Source: JAAFIP01 sp043777795 (GTDB lineage: Bacteria > Pseudomonadota > Gammaproteobacteria > Burkholderiales > Burkholderiaceae_C). From it: a stretch of DNA of 8,438 nt. The notes beneath the pieces were generated by a model. That model was not told the DNA's origin. It saw only the letters and a list, made by a program, of their open reading frames with translations, and made no database searches. The stretch's first letter is position 1; each line of letters starts with the position of its first letter. The translations under genes and the position numbers were made by a program. Shown here in pieces: positions 1 through 5,148 of the stretch. The stretch lies in NCBI GenBank assembly GCA_043777795.1, contig JAYWHJ010000214.1, forward strand, positions 1 to 8,438, written 5' to 3'.

Positions 1-324
1 GCCTGCAATACCGCCAAAAATAGTGCAGCCCAACACATTGCTCATACCCAGGCCACCACGCACATGGCCCACCAGGCTGTTGGCAAACTTGACGATCCGG
101 TCGGCAATACCGCCGTAGAGCATCAACTCGCCAGCAAACACAAAAAACGGAATCGCCAAAAAGCTGAACACCTGCATGCCGCCCACCATCTTTTGGAACA
201 CCACGGCAATGGGCAGACCCGCTACCAAGATAGTAGCGACGGACGACAGGCCAATAGCAAAGGCCACTGGTACACCAATCAGCAGCAGCAGCGTAAAGCT
301 GATGCCCAATACGGCTAGCTCCAT
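1..324 (-). CDS. dctM: TRAP transporter large permease DctM, N-terminal part (partial)
   Basis: This is the first 108 codons of the large membrane subunit of a tripartite ATP-independent periplasmic (TRAP) transporter. The subunit forms the ion-coupled translocation channel in the inner membrane. The ATG is at 324 and the frame is open to the window edge. Visible signatures are a hydrophobic first helix ending in GVPVAFAIGL (residues 17-26), the block LAIPFFVFAGELM (56-68), GGIADRIVKFANSLVGHVRG (71-90), and a glycine-rich FGGIAG at 103-108. These are typical of the DctM family, which is usually about 425 residues with 11-13 membrane helices, so roughly three quarters of the gene lies outside. 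The start overlaps the end of dctQ by 10 bases, implying translational coupling. The substrate is inferred only from the neighbouring udh gene. Confidence 0.93.
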   Translation of the reverse strand, partial: MELAVLGISFTLLLLIGVPVAFAIGLSSVATILVAGLPIAVVFQKMVGGMQVFSFLAIPFFVFAGELMLYGGIADRIVKFANSLVGHVRGGLGMSNVLGCTIFGGIAG

Positions 325-803
325 GCGGGCTCCACTACTTTGCCTTGTAACAGCGCCACGATATGCTCGATAGAGAACAAGACGATCAAGGCACCCGCAA
401 TGACGATGGGCAGGTAGTCAATGCCGTCGGGCACGGGCAGCATGGGTTTTTTCTCGCCCCACTTGGCCACCATCCACTGCCAGCCGCCAAACACCATCAA
501 AGCGCCAAAGCTACCGACCAACAGATGGATGAGCACCTCCACGCGGTGCCGCCATTTATCGGGCAGCAAAGACACCATGGACTCCATGCCAATGTGGCCC
601 GCATCGCGCACACCCACTGCCACACCAAAGGCGGTGACAAACAGAACCAACAGCAAGGCAAACGCCTCGGCCCAAGTGGGCGTGTCATTCAACACATAGC
701 GGCCAATCACTTGCCATTGCACGCACAGAATGAGGCCGATCAGCCCGATCACGGCTAGCACCAGGCAGATTTTGGACAGGGTGGCACAGATTTTGGTGAA
801 CAT
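315..803 (-). CDS. dctQ: TRAP transporter small permease DctQ
   Basis: This 162-residue protein is the small membrane subunit of the TRAP transporter and partners DctM in the inner membrane. Four hydrophobic segments are visible, at about residues 12-33, 47-66, 88-108 and 130-152, the normal DctQ topology. Family signatures are the QVIGRYVLNDTPTWAEAFAL block (31-50, with R35, W44 and E46) and RDAGHIGM (66-73). Length is normal for the family. No good Shine-Dalgarno sequence precedes the ATG at 803; the nearest G-rich stretch is more than 20 bases upstream. The gene lies 99 bases behind dctP, a gap that holds a hairpin repeat, and its stop codon is inside the dctM start region. It should be co-transcribed with udh, dctP and dctM. 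Confidence 0.93.
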   Translation of the reverse strand: MFTKICATLSKICLVLAVIGLIGLILCVQWQVIGRYVLNDTPTWAEAFALLLVLFVTAFGVAVGVRDAGHIGMESMVSLLPDKWRHRVEVLIHLLVGSFGALMVFGGWQWMVAKWGEKKPMLPVPDGIDYLPIVIAGALIVLFSIEHIVALLQGKVVEPAWS

Positions 804-853
804 CGCGTGTGTACGGCATTATTGCCCCAAGTGCCCCAGCTATTGGACTCTTG

Positions 854-892
854 CACCCTCTCCCGCTACGCGGGAAAGGGCTGGGGTGAGGG
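854..892 (-). repeat. Hairpin-forming dispersed repeat between dctP and dctQ
   Basis: In the minus-strand transcript, bases 856-866 and 870-880 form an 11-bp stem with a 3-base loop. All pairs are canonical except one G-U at 860/876. On the plus strand the same position would be a C-A mismatch, so the structure fits the minus-strand RNA better. A G-rich arm, ctggggtgaggg (881-892), follows. The whole unit, of the type ccctctcccgc ... ggggtgaggg, resembles REP-like units I remember scattered through beta- and gammaproteobacterial genomes. No U-tract follows, so it is not a classical terminator. It may stabilise dctP mRNA or reduce dctQM expression. Confidence 0.6.
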
Positions 893-902
893 CCTAAGGG
901 TT

Positions 903-1868
903 TTACTTGGTGTCTTGCACAGCTTTAACGAGGCGTTTCATGTCAGCGGTGACCATGAACTTGTCATATACCGGGCCCATCACTGCCTGGAAAGATTTTT
1001 TGTCTACGTCTACAAATTCAGCCCCCGCTGCCTTGACCACCGCCAGTGACTTGGCCTCCTGCTCGTCCCACTTCTGGCGCTGAAATGCCACTGACTCTTT
1101 GGCGGCAGCACGAATCATGTCTTGCTCGGCTTTGGGCAATTTATCGTAAATCACCTTGGACATCACCAAAATCTCAGGCGCCATCGAATGCTCGGTGCGG
1201 GAATAATATTTGACCGACTCGTAGTGCTTGGCGGTATCAAACGAGGGAATGTTGTTCTCGGCTGCGTCGATCAGCCCTGTCTTCAAACCCATCAGCACCT
1301 CGCCATAAGGCATGGGCGTGGCGTTGGCCCCCATGGCGCTGATCAGGGCCACCCACAGGTCGCTTTGCTGCACGCGGATTTTCAGGCCCTTGGCATCGGC
1401 CACGGTTTTGATTGGCTTCTTGGCGTAAATGGAGCGTGCGCCGCTGTCGTAGAAGGCCAGGCCGATAAAGCCGACTGTCTCGCAACTCTTCAAAATCTCC
1501 TCGCCCACGGGGCCGTCCAACGACTTGCGCATGTGCGCTATTGAGTTGAACAGGAAGGGCATAGTGGGCACCTGCGTTAGTTGGCAAATGCCGTTCATGG
1601 GGCCGACGTTGACGCGGGTGAAGTCCAGCGCACCAATCTTCACCTGGTCAATGGTTTCCTTCTCGCTGCCCAAGGCTTGTTTGTTGAACACTTTGATTTT
1701 GTGTTTACCACCACTTTTTTGCTCCAGCAAAGTGCTCATGTACTTGACGGCCGCGACCGTGGGATAGTCGTCGGCGTTGTGGGTATCGGCCGAACGGAAC
1801 TCTGTGGCTTGGGCCAAGCCTACGCCGCACACGGCGGCAGCCGCGAAAACGATGGTATTGAGTTTCAT
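903..1868 (-). CDS. dctP: TRAP transporter periplasmic solute-binding protein DctP, probably uronate-binding
   Basis: This 321-residue protein captures the substrate in the periplasm and delivers it to DctQM. A Sec signal peptide covers residues 1-21 (MKLN, hydrophobic core, probable cleavage after AQA). The mature part has the DctP-family features GSEKETIDQVKIGALDFTRV (67-86), the hinge-side segment GLKIRVQQSD (161-170) with the conserved carboxylate-binding arginine (R165), and PYGEVLMGLKTGLIDAAENN (187-206). Length is typical. The start at 1868 is preferred over an in-frame ATG at 1931. It directly precedes the signal peptide and has an AGGAG ribosome-binding site six bases upstream, whereas the longer form overlaps udh and buries the signal peptide. 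Related TRAP binding proteins for glucuronate/galacturonate are known from comamonads; specificity here is inferred from udh. Confidence 0.94.
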   Translation of the reverse strand: MKLNTIVFAAAAVCGVGLAQATEFRSADTHNADDYPTVAAVKYMSTLLEQKSGGKHKIKVFNKQALGSEKETIDQVKIGALDFTRVNVGPMNGICQLTQVPTMPFLFNSIAHMRKSLDGPVGEEILKSCETVGFIGLAFYDSGARSIYAKKPIKTVADAKGLKIRVQQSDLWVALISAMGANATPMPYGEVLMGLKTGLIDAAENNIPSFDTAKHYESVKYYSRTEHSMAPEILVMSKVIYDKLPKAEQDMIRAAAKESVAFQRQKWDEQEAKSLAVVKAAGAEFVDVDKKSFQAVMGPVYDKFMVTADMKRLVKAVQDTK

Positions 1869-1874
1869 GGTTAG

Positions 1875-1879
1875 CTCCT
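1875..1879 (-). promoter_or_regulatory. Ribosome-binding site of dctP
   Basis: AGGAG on the minus strand lies six bases before the ATG at 1868. It decides the start of dctP in favour of the form that begins with the signal peptide. It sits in the 34-base gap between the udh stop codon and dctP, which also holds a run of T residues on the minus strand. Confidence 0.8.
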
Positions 1880-1902
1880 GACAGGTTGAAAAAAAACGAA
1901 AA

Positions 1903-2715
1903 TTAAAACGGGCCAAATTTGACGAATGCACCGCCTTGGTATTGCTTGACTGGATCGGCCTCGCTCAGCGCGGGGACGGCCTCCAGCTTGGCGCGGAAGG
2001 CCTCGGTATTGTCTTGCGCCACAAAGCCCAAATGCGCGGCCTTGGAGTTATCCCACCATTTGTCGCGGTTGTTCGACACGCCGTACGCAATGGTGTGTCC
2101 CACCGTGGGCGCGAACAAGGCGCAACGCACCAGCTCGGTCAGGTCACGGTAGCTCAGCCAAGTGATCAGCATGCGGCGGTCTTTAGGCTCTGGAAAAGAC
2201 GAACCAATGCGCAGGCACACCGTCTCAATGCCGTAGCGGTCAAAATAAAAGCGGGACAGGTCTTCGCCGTAGGACTTGGACAGCCCGTAGTAACTGTCTG
2301 GGCGCTTGGCGCAGTCGCCGTCAATCACCTCGCCCTGCTTGTGGAAACCTATCGCATGGTTAGAGCTGGCAAACACGATGCGGCGCGTGCCGTGCACCCT
2401 GGCCCCCTCGTACAAGTGGAAAAGACCCTTGATGTTGGCCTCGAGCACTTGCTCAAAAGGAGCCTCGGTGGACACACCGCCCATGTGCACCACAGCATCT
2501 ACGCCGCTGAGCAAGGCCCGCATGGCTGCCTTGTCAGCCAAGTCACAGGGGACGCACTCTTCGCCAGCGCTGGCGGTACCCAAAGGGTTGATGTCAGACA
2601 ACCTAAGATTTTGGGCAAACGGCCGCATGCCTTGGCGCAAAACCTGGCCGAGACCGCCGGCCGCTCCTGTAAGTAGCAGGCGATGGAAGGGCTGGGTGAT
2701 CGGAGTACTAGCCAT
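1903..2715 (-). CDS. udh: Uronate dehydrogenase (NAD+), EC 1.1.1.203
   Basis: This 270-residue short-chain/extended SDR enzyme oxidises D-glucuronate or D-galacturonate with NAD+ to the aldarolactone, the first step of the oxidative uronate pathway in the cytoplasm. The dinucleotide motif TGAAGGLG is at 16-23, with an acidic D41 after the second strand that favours NAD+, and CDLAD at 57-61. The active site is S118 in ASSNH and Y143-x3-K147 in YGLSK. Residues I recall as substrate or catalytic contacts in Agrobacterium Udh (S75, S111, N112, Y136, S165, R174) all appear here at a constant +7 offset: S82, S118, N119, Y143, S172, R181. That makes the assignment strong for an SDR. Length matches the family (about 265). 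No clear Shine-Dalgarno sequence precedes the ATG at 2715. It is the first gene of udh-dctPQM and is divergent from gntR. Confidence 0.9.
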   Translation of the reverse strand: MASTPITQPFHRLLLTGAAGGLGQVLRQGMRPFAQNLRLSDINPLGTASAGEECVPCDLADKAAMRALLSGVDAVVHMGGVSTEAPFEQVLEANIKGLFHLYEGARVHGTRRIVFASSNHAIGFHKQGEVIDGDCAKRPDSYYGLSKSYGEDLSRFYFDRYGIETVCLRIGSSFPEPKDRRMLITWLSYRDLTELVRCALFAPTVGHTIAYGVSNNRDKWWDNSKAAHLGFVAQDNTEAFRAKLEAVPALSEADPVKQYQGGAFVKFGPF

Positions 2716-2746
2716 ACAGAAAATAGAAAACTTCTAGAAAAAATTG

Positions 2747-2759
2747 GTTGTCAGACAAC
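2747..2759. promoter_or_regulatory. Palindromic operator, FadR/GntR type
   Basis: GTTGTCAGACAAC is a perfect inverted repeat of 6 bases around a single central base. Its core TTGTCAGACAA fits the TnGTnnnACnA pattern recognised by FadR-subfamily GntR regulators. It covers the -35 of the gntR promoter and lies just downstream of the predicted udh transcription start. Binding should therefore block both directions. The obvious ligand is the adjacent GntR protein. Confidence 0.75.
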
Positions 2760-2776
2760 ATGCGGTCGATTATGAT
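2748..2776 (+). promoter_or_regulatory. Predicted sigma70 promoter of the gntR regulator gene
   Basis: On the plus strand TTGTCA (2748-2753) and TATGAT (2771-2776) are separated by the ideal 17 bases and each match the consensus at five of six positions. The expected start of transcription is about 2783, only about three bases before the ATG at 2786. The -35 box lies inside the palindromic operator at 2747-2759, consistent with autorepression. Confidence 0.6.
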
Positions 2777-2798
2777 ACAACGCACATGACCGTGTCAA
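2769..2798 (-). promoter_or_regulatory. Predicted sigma70 promoter of udh-dctPQM
   Basis: On the minus strand a perfect -35 box TTGACA (2793-2798) is followed after 18 bases by CATAAT (2769-2774), five of six matches to the -10 consensus. Transcription would start near 2762, giving a leader of about 47 bases before the udh ATG. The -35 box lies inside the start of the gntR coding sequence. The -10 box overlaps the -10 of the divergent gntR promoter. Predicted from sequence only. Confidence 0.65.
2770..2780. promoter_or_regulatory. Possible second, degenerate GntR operator
   Basis: TTATGATACAA differs from the TnGTnnnACnA pattern at one defined position (A for G). Its centre lies 22 bp from that of the perfect palindrome, about two helical turns on the same DNA face. 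It overlaps the -10 boxes of both divergent promoters. It could be a weaker co-operative site, but the resemblance may be partly due to the promoter elements themselves. Confidence 0.35.
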
Positions 2799-3583
2799 GC
2801 ACTCGTAAACCCCAAATTCAAGCCGATGCAGCGGCGACAAAAATCGCCACGAAACCCAGTGGCGCTCCAGCGGGTGGCACCAAGGCGCAGCTGTTGGTAC
2901 AGGCTATTTCTGCGGACATTCGCAGCCAGCAGATTCGCCCTGGCGACAAGCTGCCGCCGGAGTCGGCCATCATGCAAGAGCATGGCGTGAGCCGCTCGGT
3001 GGTGCGCGAGGCACTGTCGCGCTTGCAAGCCTCGGGCCTGGTAGAGACGCACCACGGTATCGGCACCTTTGTCATCTCGCCCCCCGACGGCGCGCAGTTT
3101 CGGCTTGATCCGGGGCAGTTTTCTACCAGCCTGGACGTGCTTGCGGTGCTGGAGCTGCGCATCAGCCTGGAGACCGAGTCTGCTGGCTTGGCTGCGGTGC
3201 GGCGCACCCCGGCGCAGCTCAAAGCCATGCGCGTGGCGCTGGACGCATTTGAGGCCAACGTGGGCGAGGCGGGCGATACCGTGTCCCCAGATTTTCAGTT
3301 CCATTTGCTGATTGCGCAGGCCACGGGTAATCGTTATTTCAGCGACATCATGGGCCATTTGGGCACCACCATCATCCCACGCACCCGTATCAATGCGTAC
3401 AAAATTGTGGTGGACCACCTGGCGCAGTACCTGCAGCGCGTGAACCGTGAGCATGAAGAGATCTACGCCGCCATAGAGCGCCAAGACGCCGAGGCAGCGC
3501 GTGCTGCGATGCGTATACACCTGGGCAACAGCCGAGAGCGCATGCGGCGTGCCCAAGAGGCGCTGGCTTTGCAGAAGCCTTGA
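2786..3583 (+). CDS. GntR-family regulator, FadR subfamily with FCD domain
   Basis: This 265-residue DNA-binding protein probably controls the divergent udh-dctPQM operon and itself. After an unusually long, Ala/Thr-rich N-terminal extension (about 1-32), the GntR winged helix spans about 33-98. It contains IRPGDKLPPESAI (50-62), GVSRSVVREALSRLQASGLV (67-86) and the wing HHGIGTFV (89-96). The C-terminal all-helical FCD ligand domain follows (about 115-255). Its likely metal/effector ligands are D169 and H173 in DFQFH, H223 in REHEEIYAAI, and H245 in RIHL, so the domain looks complete. A uronate or aldarate is the likely effector. The ATG at 2786 is preferred; an in-frame TTG at 2744 would overlap the operator and lie upstream of the predicted transcript start. 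No Shine-Dalgarno sequence is visible before the ATG. Confidence 0.9.
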   Translation: MTVSSTRKPQIQADAAATKIATKPSGAPAGGTKAQLLVQAISADIRSQQIRPGDKLPPESAIMQEHGVSRSVVREALSRLQASGLVETHHGIGTFVISPPDGAQFRLDPGQFSTSLDVLAVLELRISLETESAGLAAVRRTPAQLKAMRVALDAFEANVGEAGDTVSPDFQFHLLIAQATGNRYFSDIMGHLGTTIIPRTRINAYKIVVDHLAQYLQRVNREHEEIYAAIERQDAEAARAAMRIHLGNSRERMRRAQEALALQKP

Positions 3584-3587
3584 GGAA

Positions 3588-3610
3588 TTGCTATCTGTTT
3601 TGGTAGCTTG
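3588..3610 (+). repeat. Hairpin resembling the first half of the local dispersed repeat (copy A, truncated)
   Basis: Starting five bases after the gntR stop codon, GCTATC (3590-3595) pairs with GGTAGC (3602-3607) around a 6-base loop, with one G-U pair. The GCTAT...GTAGC architecture is the same as at 5079-5095, but the second half of the repeat (gctcccgc...gcgc.agag) is absent. It may be a truncated copy, or a simple hairpin ending the gntR message; no U-tract follows. Confidence 0.4.
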
Positions 3611-3773
3611 ATATCTTGCAGGAAGATGCCTTTACTGCCTTGGTCATGCTGCGGCGATACAGTGCGGTCGCGCCATTTCGGGCAATGACGGGGCGCTATC
3701 TTGTGTGAGTTACGCAACTACGCCCCTGTAGGCGCTATCGTGGCTGGTTTTTTAACCGTTTTTTGGGCGACAA

Positions 3774-3821
3774 CTACTATCGAAAGAGTAGCAGCTCCCG
3801 CGATATTTTATTGCGCTAGAG
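3774..3821 (+). repeat. Dispersed palindromic repeat, copy B
   Basis: Bases 3786-3821 match 5089-5124 at 31 of 36 positions in the same orientation. CTACT (3774-3778) and AGTAG (3787-3791) form a small hairpin at the left end, followed by gctcccgcgatatttt and gcgctagag. The pattern resembles a short non-coding element I recall in many copies in Comamonadaceae genomes (gctatc..gatagctgct....gcgctagaggc). It lies in the convergent gap downstream of the JmjC gene. Confidence 0.65.
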
Positions 3822-3981
3822 AGCTAAAAAGCATGCGAAATGAACACCTCAACGCCGAGCAGAGCGACACAACGCAAAGTCAGCGGCAGCTTGGCGAGCT
3901 TGGGATGAAAAATCTGGAGAAAGGCGCGGTAGCCACATTCAGATGACTACCAAAAAGCCCGCGTGTTTTCGCAAGATATTG

Positions 3982-4003
3982 GCAGCCCAAGTTCCCGGGC
4001 TGC
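3982..4003. repeat. GC-rich inverted repeat downstream of the JmjC gene
   Basis: GCAGCCC (3982-3988) and GGGCTGC (3997-4003) form a perfect 7-bp stem around an 8-base loop. It lies about 93 bases past the stop codon of the minus-strand JmjC gene. No T-tract follows on either strand, so it is at best a 3'-end structure rather than a canonical intrinsic terminator. Confidence 0.45.
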
Positions 4004-4096
4004 TCCCAGTCAACCCACTGCGAGCAAAATATTCAAACCCAACGAGCGCGCTCTCACCAAGCAAAGAGGATAGCCTCAAACCCGCCCCCCGTACAG

Positions 4097-4951
4097 TCAA
4101 ACCACCGTGGCGTTGCTCTTGTCAAATGCGCGCTGCCGATTCTTGTCGTTCCAGGGCTGGCCTACAAAGCGGCGCATCATCGCGTCGATGGTGCGCAGGT
4201 ATACGAGGTTGTAGACCAGCTGCCCAAAATGCGCAGGCACGCGCGGGAAGGCGCGCAGCGTCATGGAAAAACACATGTCGTCGTACACCACAAAATGCCA
4301 AAACCCCGGCGGGATGTACAAGGTGTCGCCATGCTTTAGCTCGGCCATCACGCCCTTGGCATGCTTGAGCGCGGGAAAGCGCTGGTAGTCGGGGTTGTCG
4401 ATGTCGATCTCAAACACACCGCTGAATGAGTAAGGCACACGGTACAAATATTTGGTCTGCTCCGGGCCAAACAAATACACCCGCTTTTTGCCGCCAAAGT
4501 GGCACAGCAACAGGTCAGACCAATCGGGGTCAAAGTGAAACTGCACTTTGGCACCCTTGCCACCAAAAAACAGCACAGGTAGTTTTTTGAATAAATTCAA
4601 GCCCACTTTGGGAAACTCAAAATCCTTCATCAGCGCGGGAGCCTGCTGCAAGATGTTGTAGAAGAAGATGCGCAGCGTGTTATTGCCCTGCTGCAGGTGC
4701 TCAATGAACTGGCGAAAGGTCATTTGCGCAGAGTGCGCATTTTGGTGTTTATTGCCTTTAGCCTCGCCGCCATACAGGGGCACCAGCTTGTCACCAGCCA
4801 CACTGCAAAAATAGTCAGCTGTCCACTTTTGCCGCGCAGGCCAGTCCTTGGTGAGACTCTCAATAATCACTGGCTGGTTTTTGGATTTATAGTTTGCCAG
4901 GAATGATTTTTTGTCGACTGACTCAATGCGGGTCACGGTATCTATCTGCAT
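4097..4951 (-). CDS. JmjC/cupin_8 Fe(II)- and 2-oxoglutarate-dependent hydroxylase, FIH-like
   Basis: This 284-residue cytoplasmic protein has no signal peptide. It carries the cupin_8/JmjC fold expected of a protein or small-molecule hydroxylase using Fe(II), O2 and 2-oxoglutarate. The iron triad is H139 and D141 in QFHFDP plus the distal H219 in GFWHFV. K156 in GGKKRVYLFGP corresponds to the 2-oxoglutarate lysine of human FIH (KR..LF). The segment DIDNPDYQRF (182-192) and the following GDTLYIPPGFWH (208-219) match the DFDNPDYERF and GDVLYIPMYWWH blocks I recall from FIH. The N-terminal part (QPVIIESLTKDWPA, about 26-39) is also typical of cupin_8. A GGGGAAG ribosome-binding site seven bases upstream fixes the ATG at 4951. 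It stands alone, converging on gntR and diverging from the aldehyde dehydrogenase. The substrate is unknown. Confidence 0.85.
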   Translation of the reverse strand: MQIDTVTRIESVDKKSFLANYKSKNQPVIIESLTKDWPARQKWTADYFCSVAGDKLVPLYGGEAKGNKHQNAHSAQMTFRQFIEHLQQGNNTLRIFFYNILQQAPALMKDFEFPKVGLNLFKKLPVLFFGGKGAKVQFHFDPDWSDLLLCHFGGKKRVYLFGPEQTKYLYRVPYSFSGVFEIDIDNPDYQRFPALKHAKGVMAELKHGDTLYIPPGFWHFVVYDDMCFSMTLRAFPRVPAHFGQLVYNLVYLRTIDAMMRRFVGQPWNDKNRQRAFDKSNATVV

Positions 4952-4958
4952 GCTGGTA

Positions 4959-4965
4959 CTTCCCC
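4959..4965 (-). promoter_or_regulatory. Ribosome-binding site of the JmjC gene
   Basis: GGGGAAG on the minus strand lies seven bases before the ATG at 4951, good spacing and composition for a Shine-Dalgarno sequence. It supports this start. Confidence 0.6.
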
Positions 4966-5078
4966 GGGTTGGCTGTGGTGAAAAGCGCTGTACAAGGGCT
5001 TAAACTTGTGTCAGATTCTAGTTGGATATGCGCCGTGCCCACCCAATGCGTCGTCATTCCTGTTAGATGGTTCTATTT

Positions 5079-5124
5079 GCTATATTTTGAGTAGCTGCTC
5101 CCGCAATATTTTAAAGCGCCAGAG
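5079..5124 (+). repeat. Dispersed palindromic repeat, copy C
   Basis: GCTAT (5079-5083) pairs with GTAGC (5091-5095), with one G-U pair. The following gctcccgcaatatttt and gcgccagag complete the element. Bases 5089-5124 agree with copy B at 31 of 36 positions. It sits in the 197-base gap between the divergent JmjC and aldehyde dehydrogenase genes and ends only 24 bases before the aldehyde dehydrogenase ATG. It must therefore form much of that gene's leader or promoter region. The rest of the gap shows no convincing promoter on either strand. Confidence 0.65.
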
Positions 5125-5148
5125 GCTTATTTACCTGTCAATTACACC

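Larger units (their letters stand above)
3584..4096. other. Convergent intergenic region without a convincing gene
   Basis: These 513 bases separate gntR and the JmjC gene, which point towards each other. I see no protein-coding frame I can support; the longest plus-strand frame (3701-3946) runs through a dispersed repeat and shows no family features. What the region holds is a GCTATC/GGTAGC hairpin (3590-3607), a 9-base direct repeat ggcgctatc at 3692 and 3731, and a GGGGCG/CGCCCC pair (3690-3695, 3721-3726). It also has a weak GGTT/AACC stem followed by six T (3746-3764), the repeat at 3774-3821, and a 7-bp GC-rich hairpin (3982-4003). A short GAGG/CCTC stem (about 4066-4077) lies near the end of the JmjC gene. 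No strong rho-independent terminator is present. Confidence 0.6.

Noticed and set aside
363..758. Plus-strand frame opposite dctQ
   Set aside because: The His/Gln-rich translation is typical of the reverse strand of a membrane-protein gene. No ribosome-binding site or domain is visible.
1122..1544. Plus-strand frame opposite dctP
   Set aside because: It is a shadow of dctP with no domain or start signal.
1869..1931. Upstream ATG at 1931 as the dctP start
   Set aside because: It would overlap the end of udh and put 21 residues before a perfect signal peptide. The AGGAG at 1875-1879 serves the ATG at 1868.
1936..2676. Long open frame (246 codons) on the plus strand opposite udh
   Set aside because: It mirrors the codons of udh on the other strand, has no family features and no promoter, and udh itself is unmistakable.
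2732..2739. TTCTAGAA palindrome before udh as an operator
   Set aside because: Eight bases in an A+T-rich leader is easily chance and it does not match the GntR-type motif.
2744..2785. TTG at 2744 as the gntR start
   Set aside because: It lies in the operator and upstream of the predicted transcription start, and the ATG at 2786 is available.
2795..3556. Long open frame (253 codons) on the minus strand opposite gntR
   Set aside because: It is an antisense shadow of the G+C-rich gntR gene. Its product is His/Arg/Leu-rich without a recognisable domain.
3746..3764. Rho-independent terminator for gntR (GGTT/AACC stem plus six T)
   Set aside because: The stem has only four pairs, two of them G-C, and lies over 160 bases past the stop codon, too weak to call.
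3701..3946. Plus-strand frame of 81 codons in the convergent gap
   Set aside because: It runs through dispersed-repeat copy B, lacks a ribosome-binding site and shows no recognisable domain. I cannot exclude a remnant in its 3' half.
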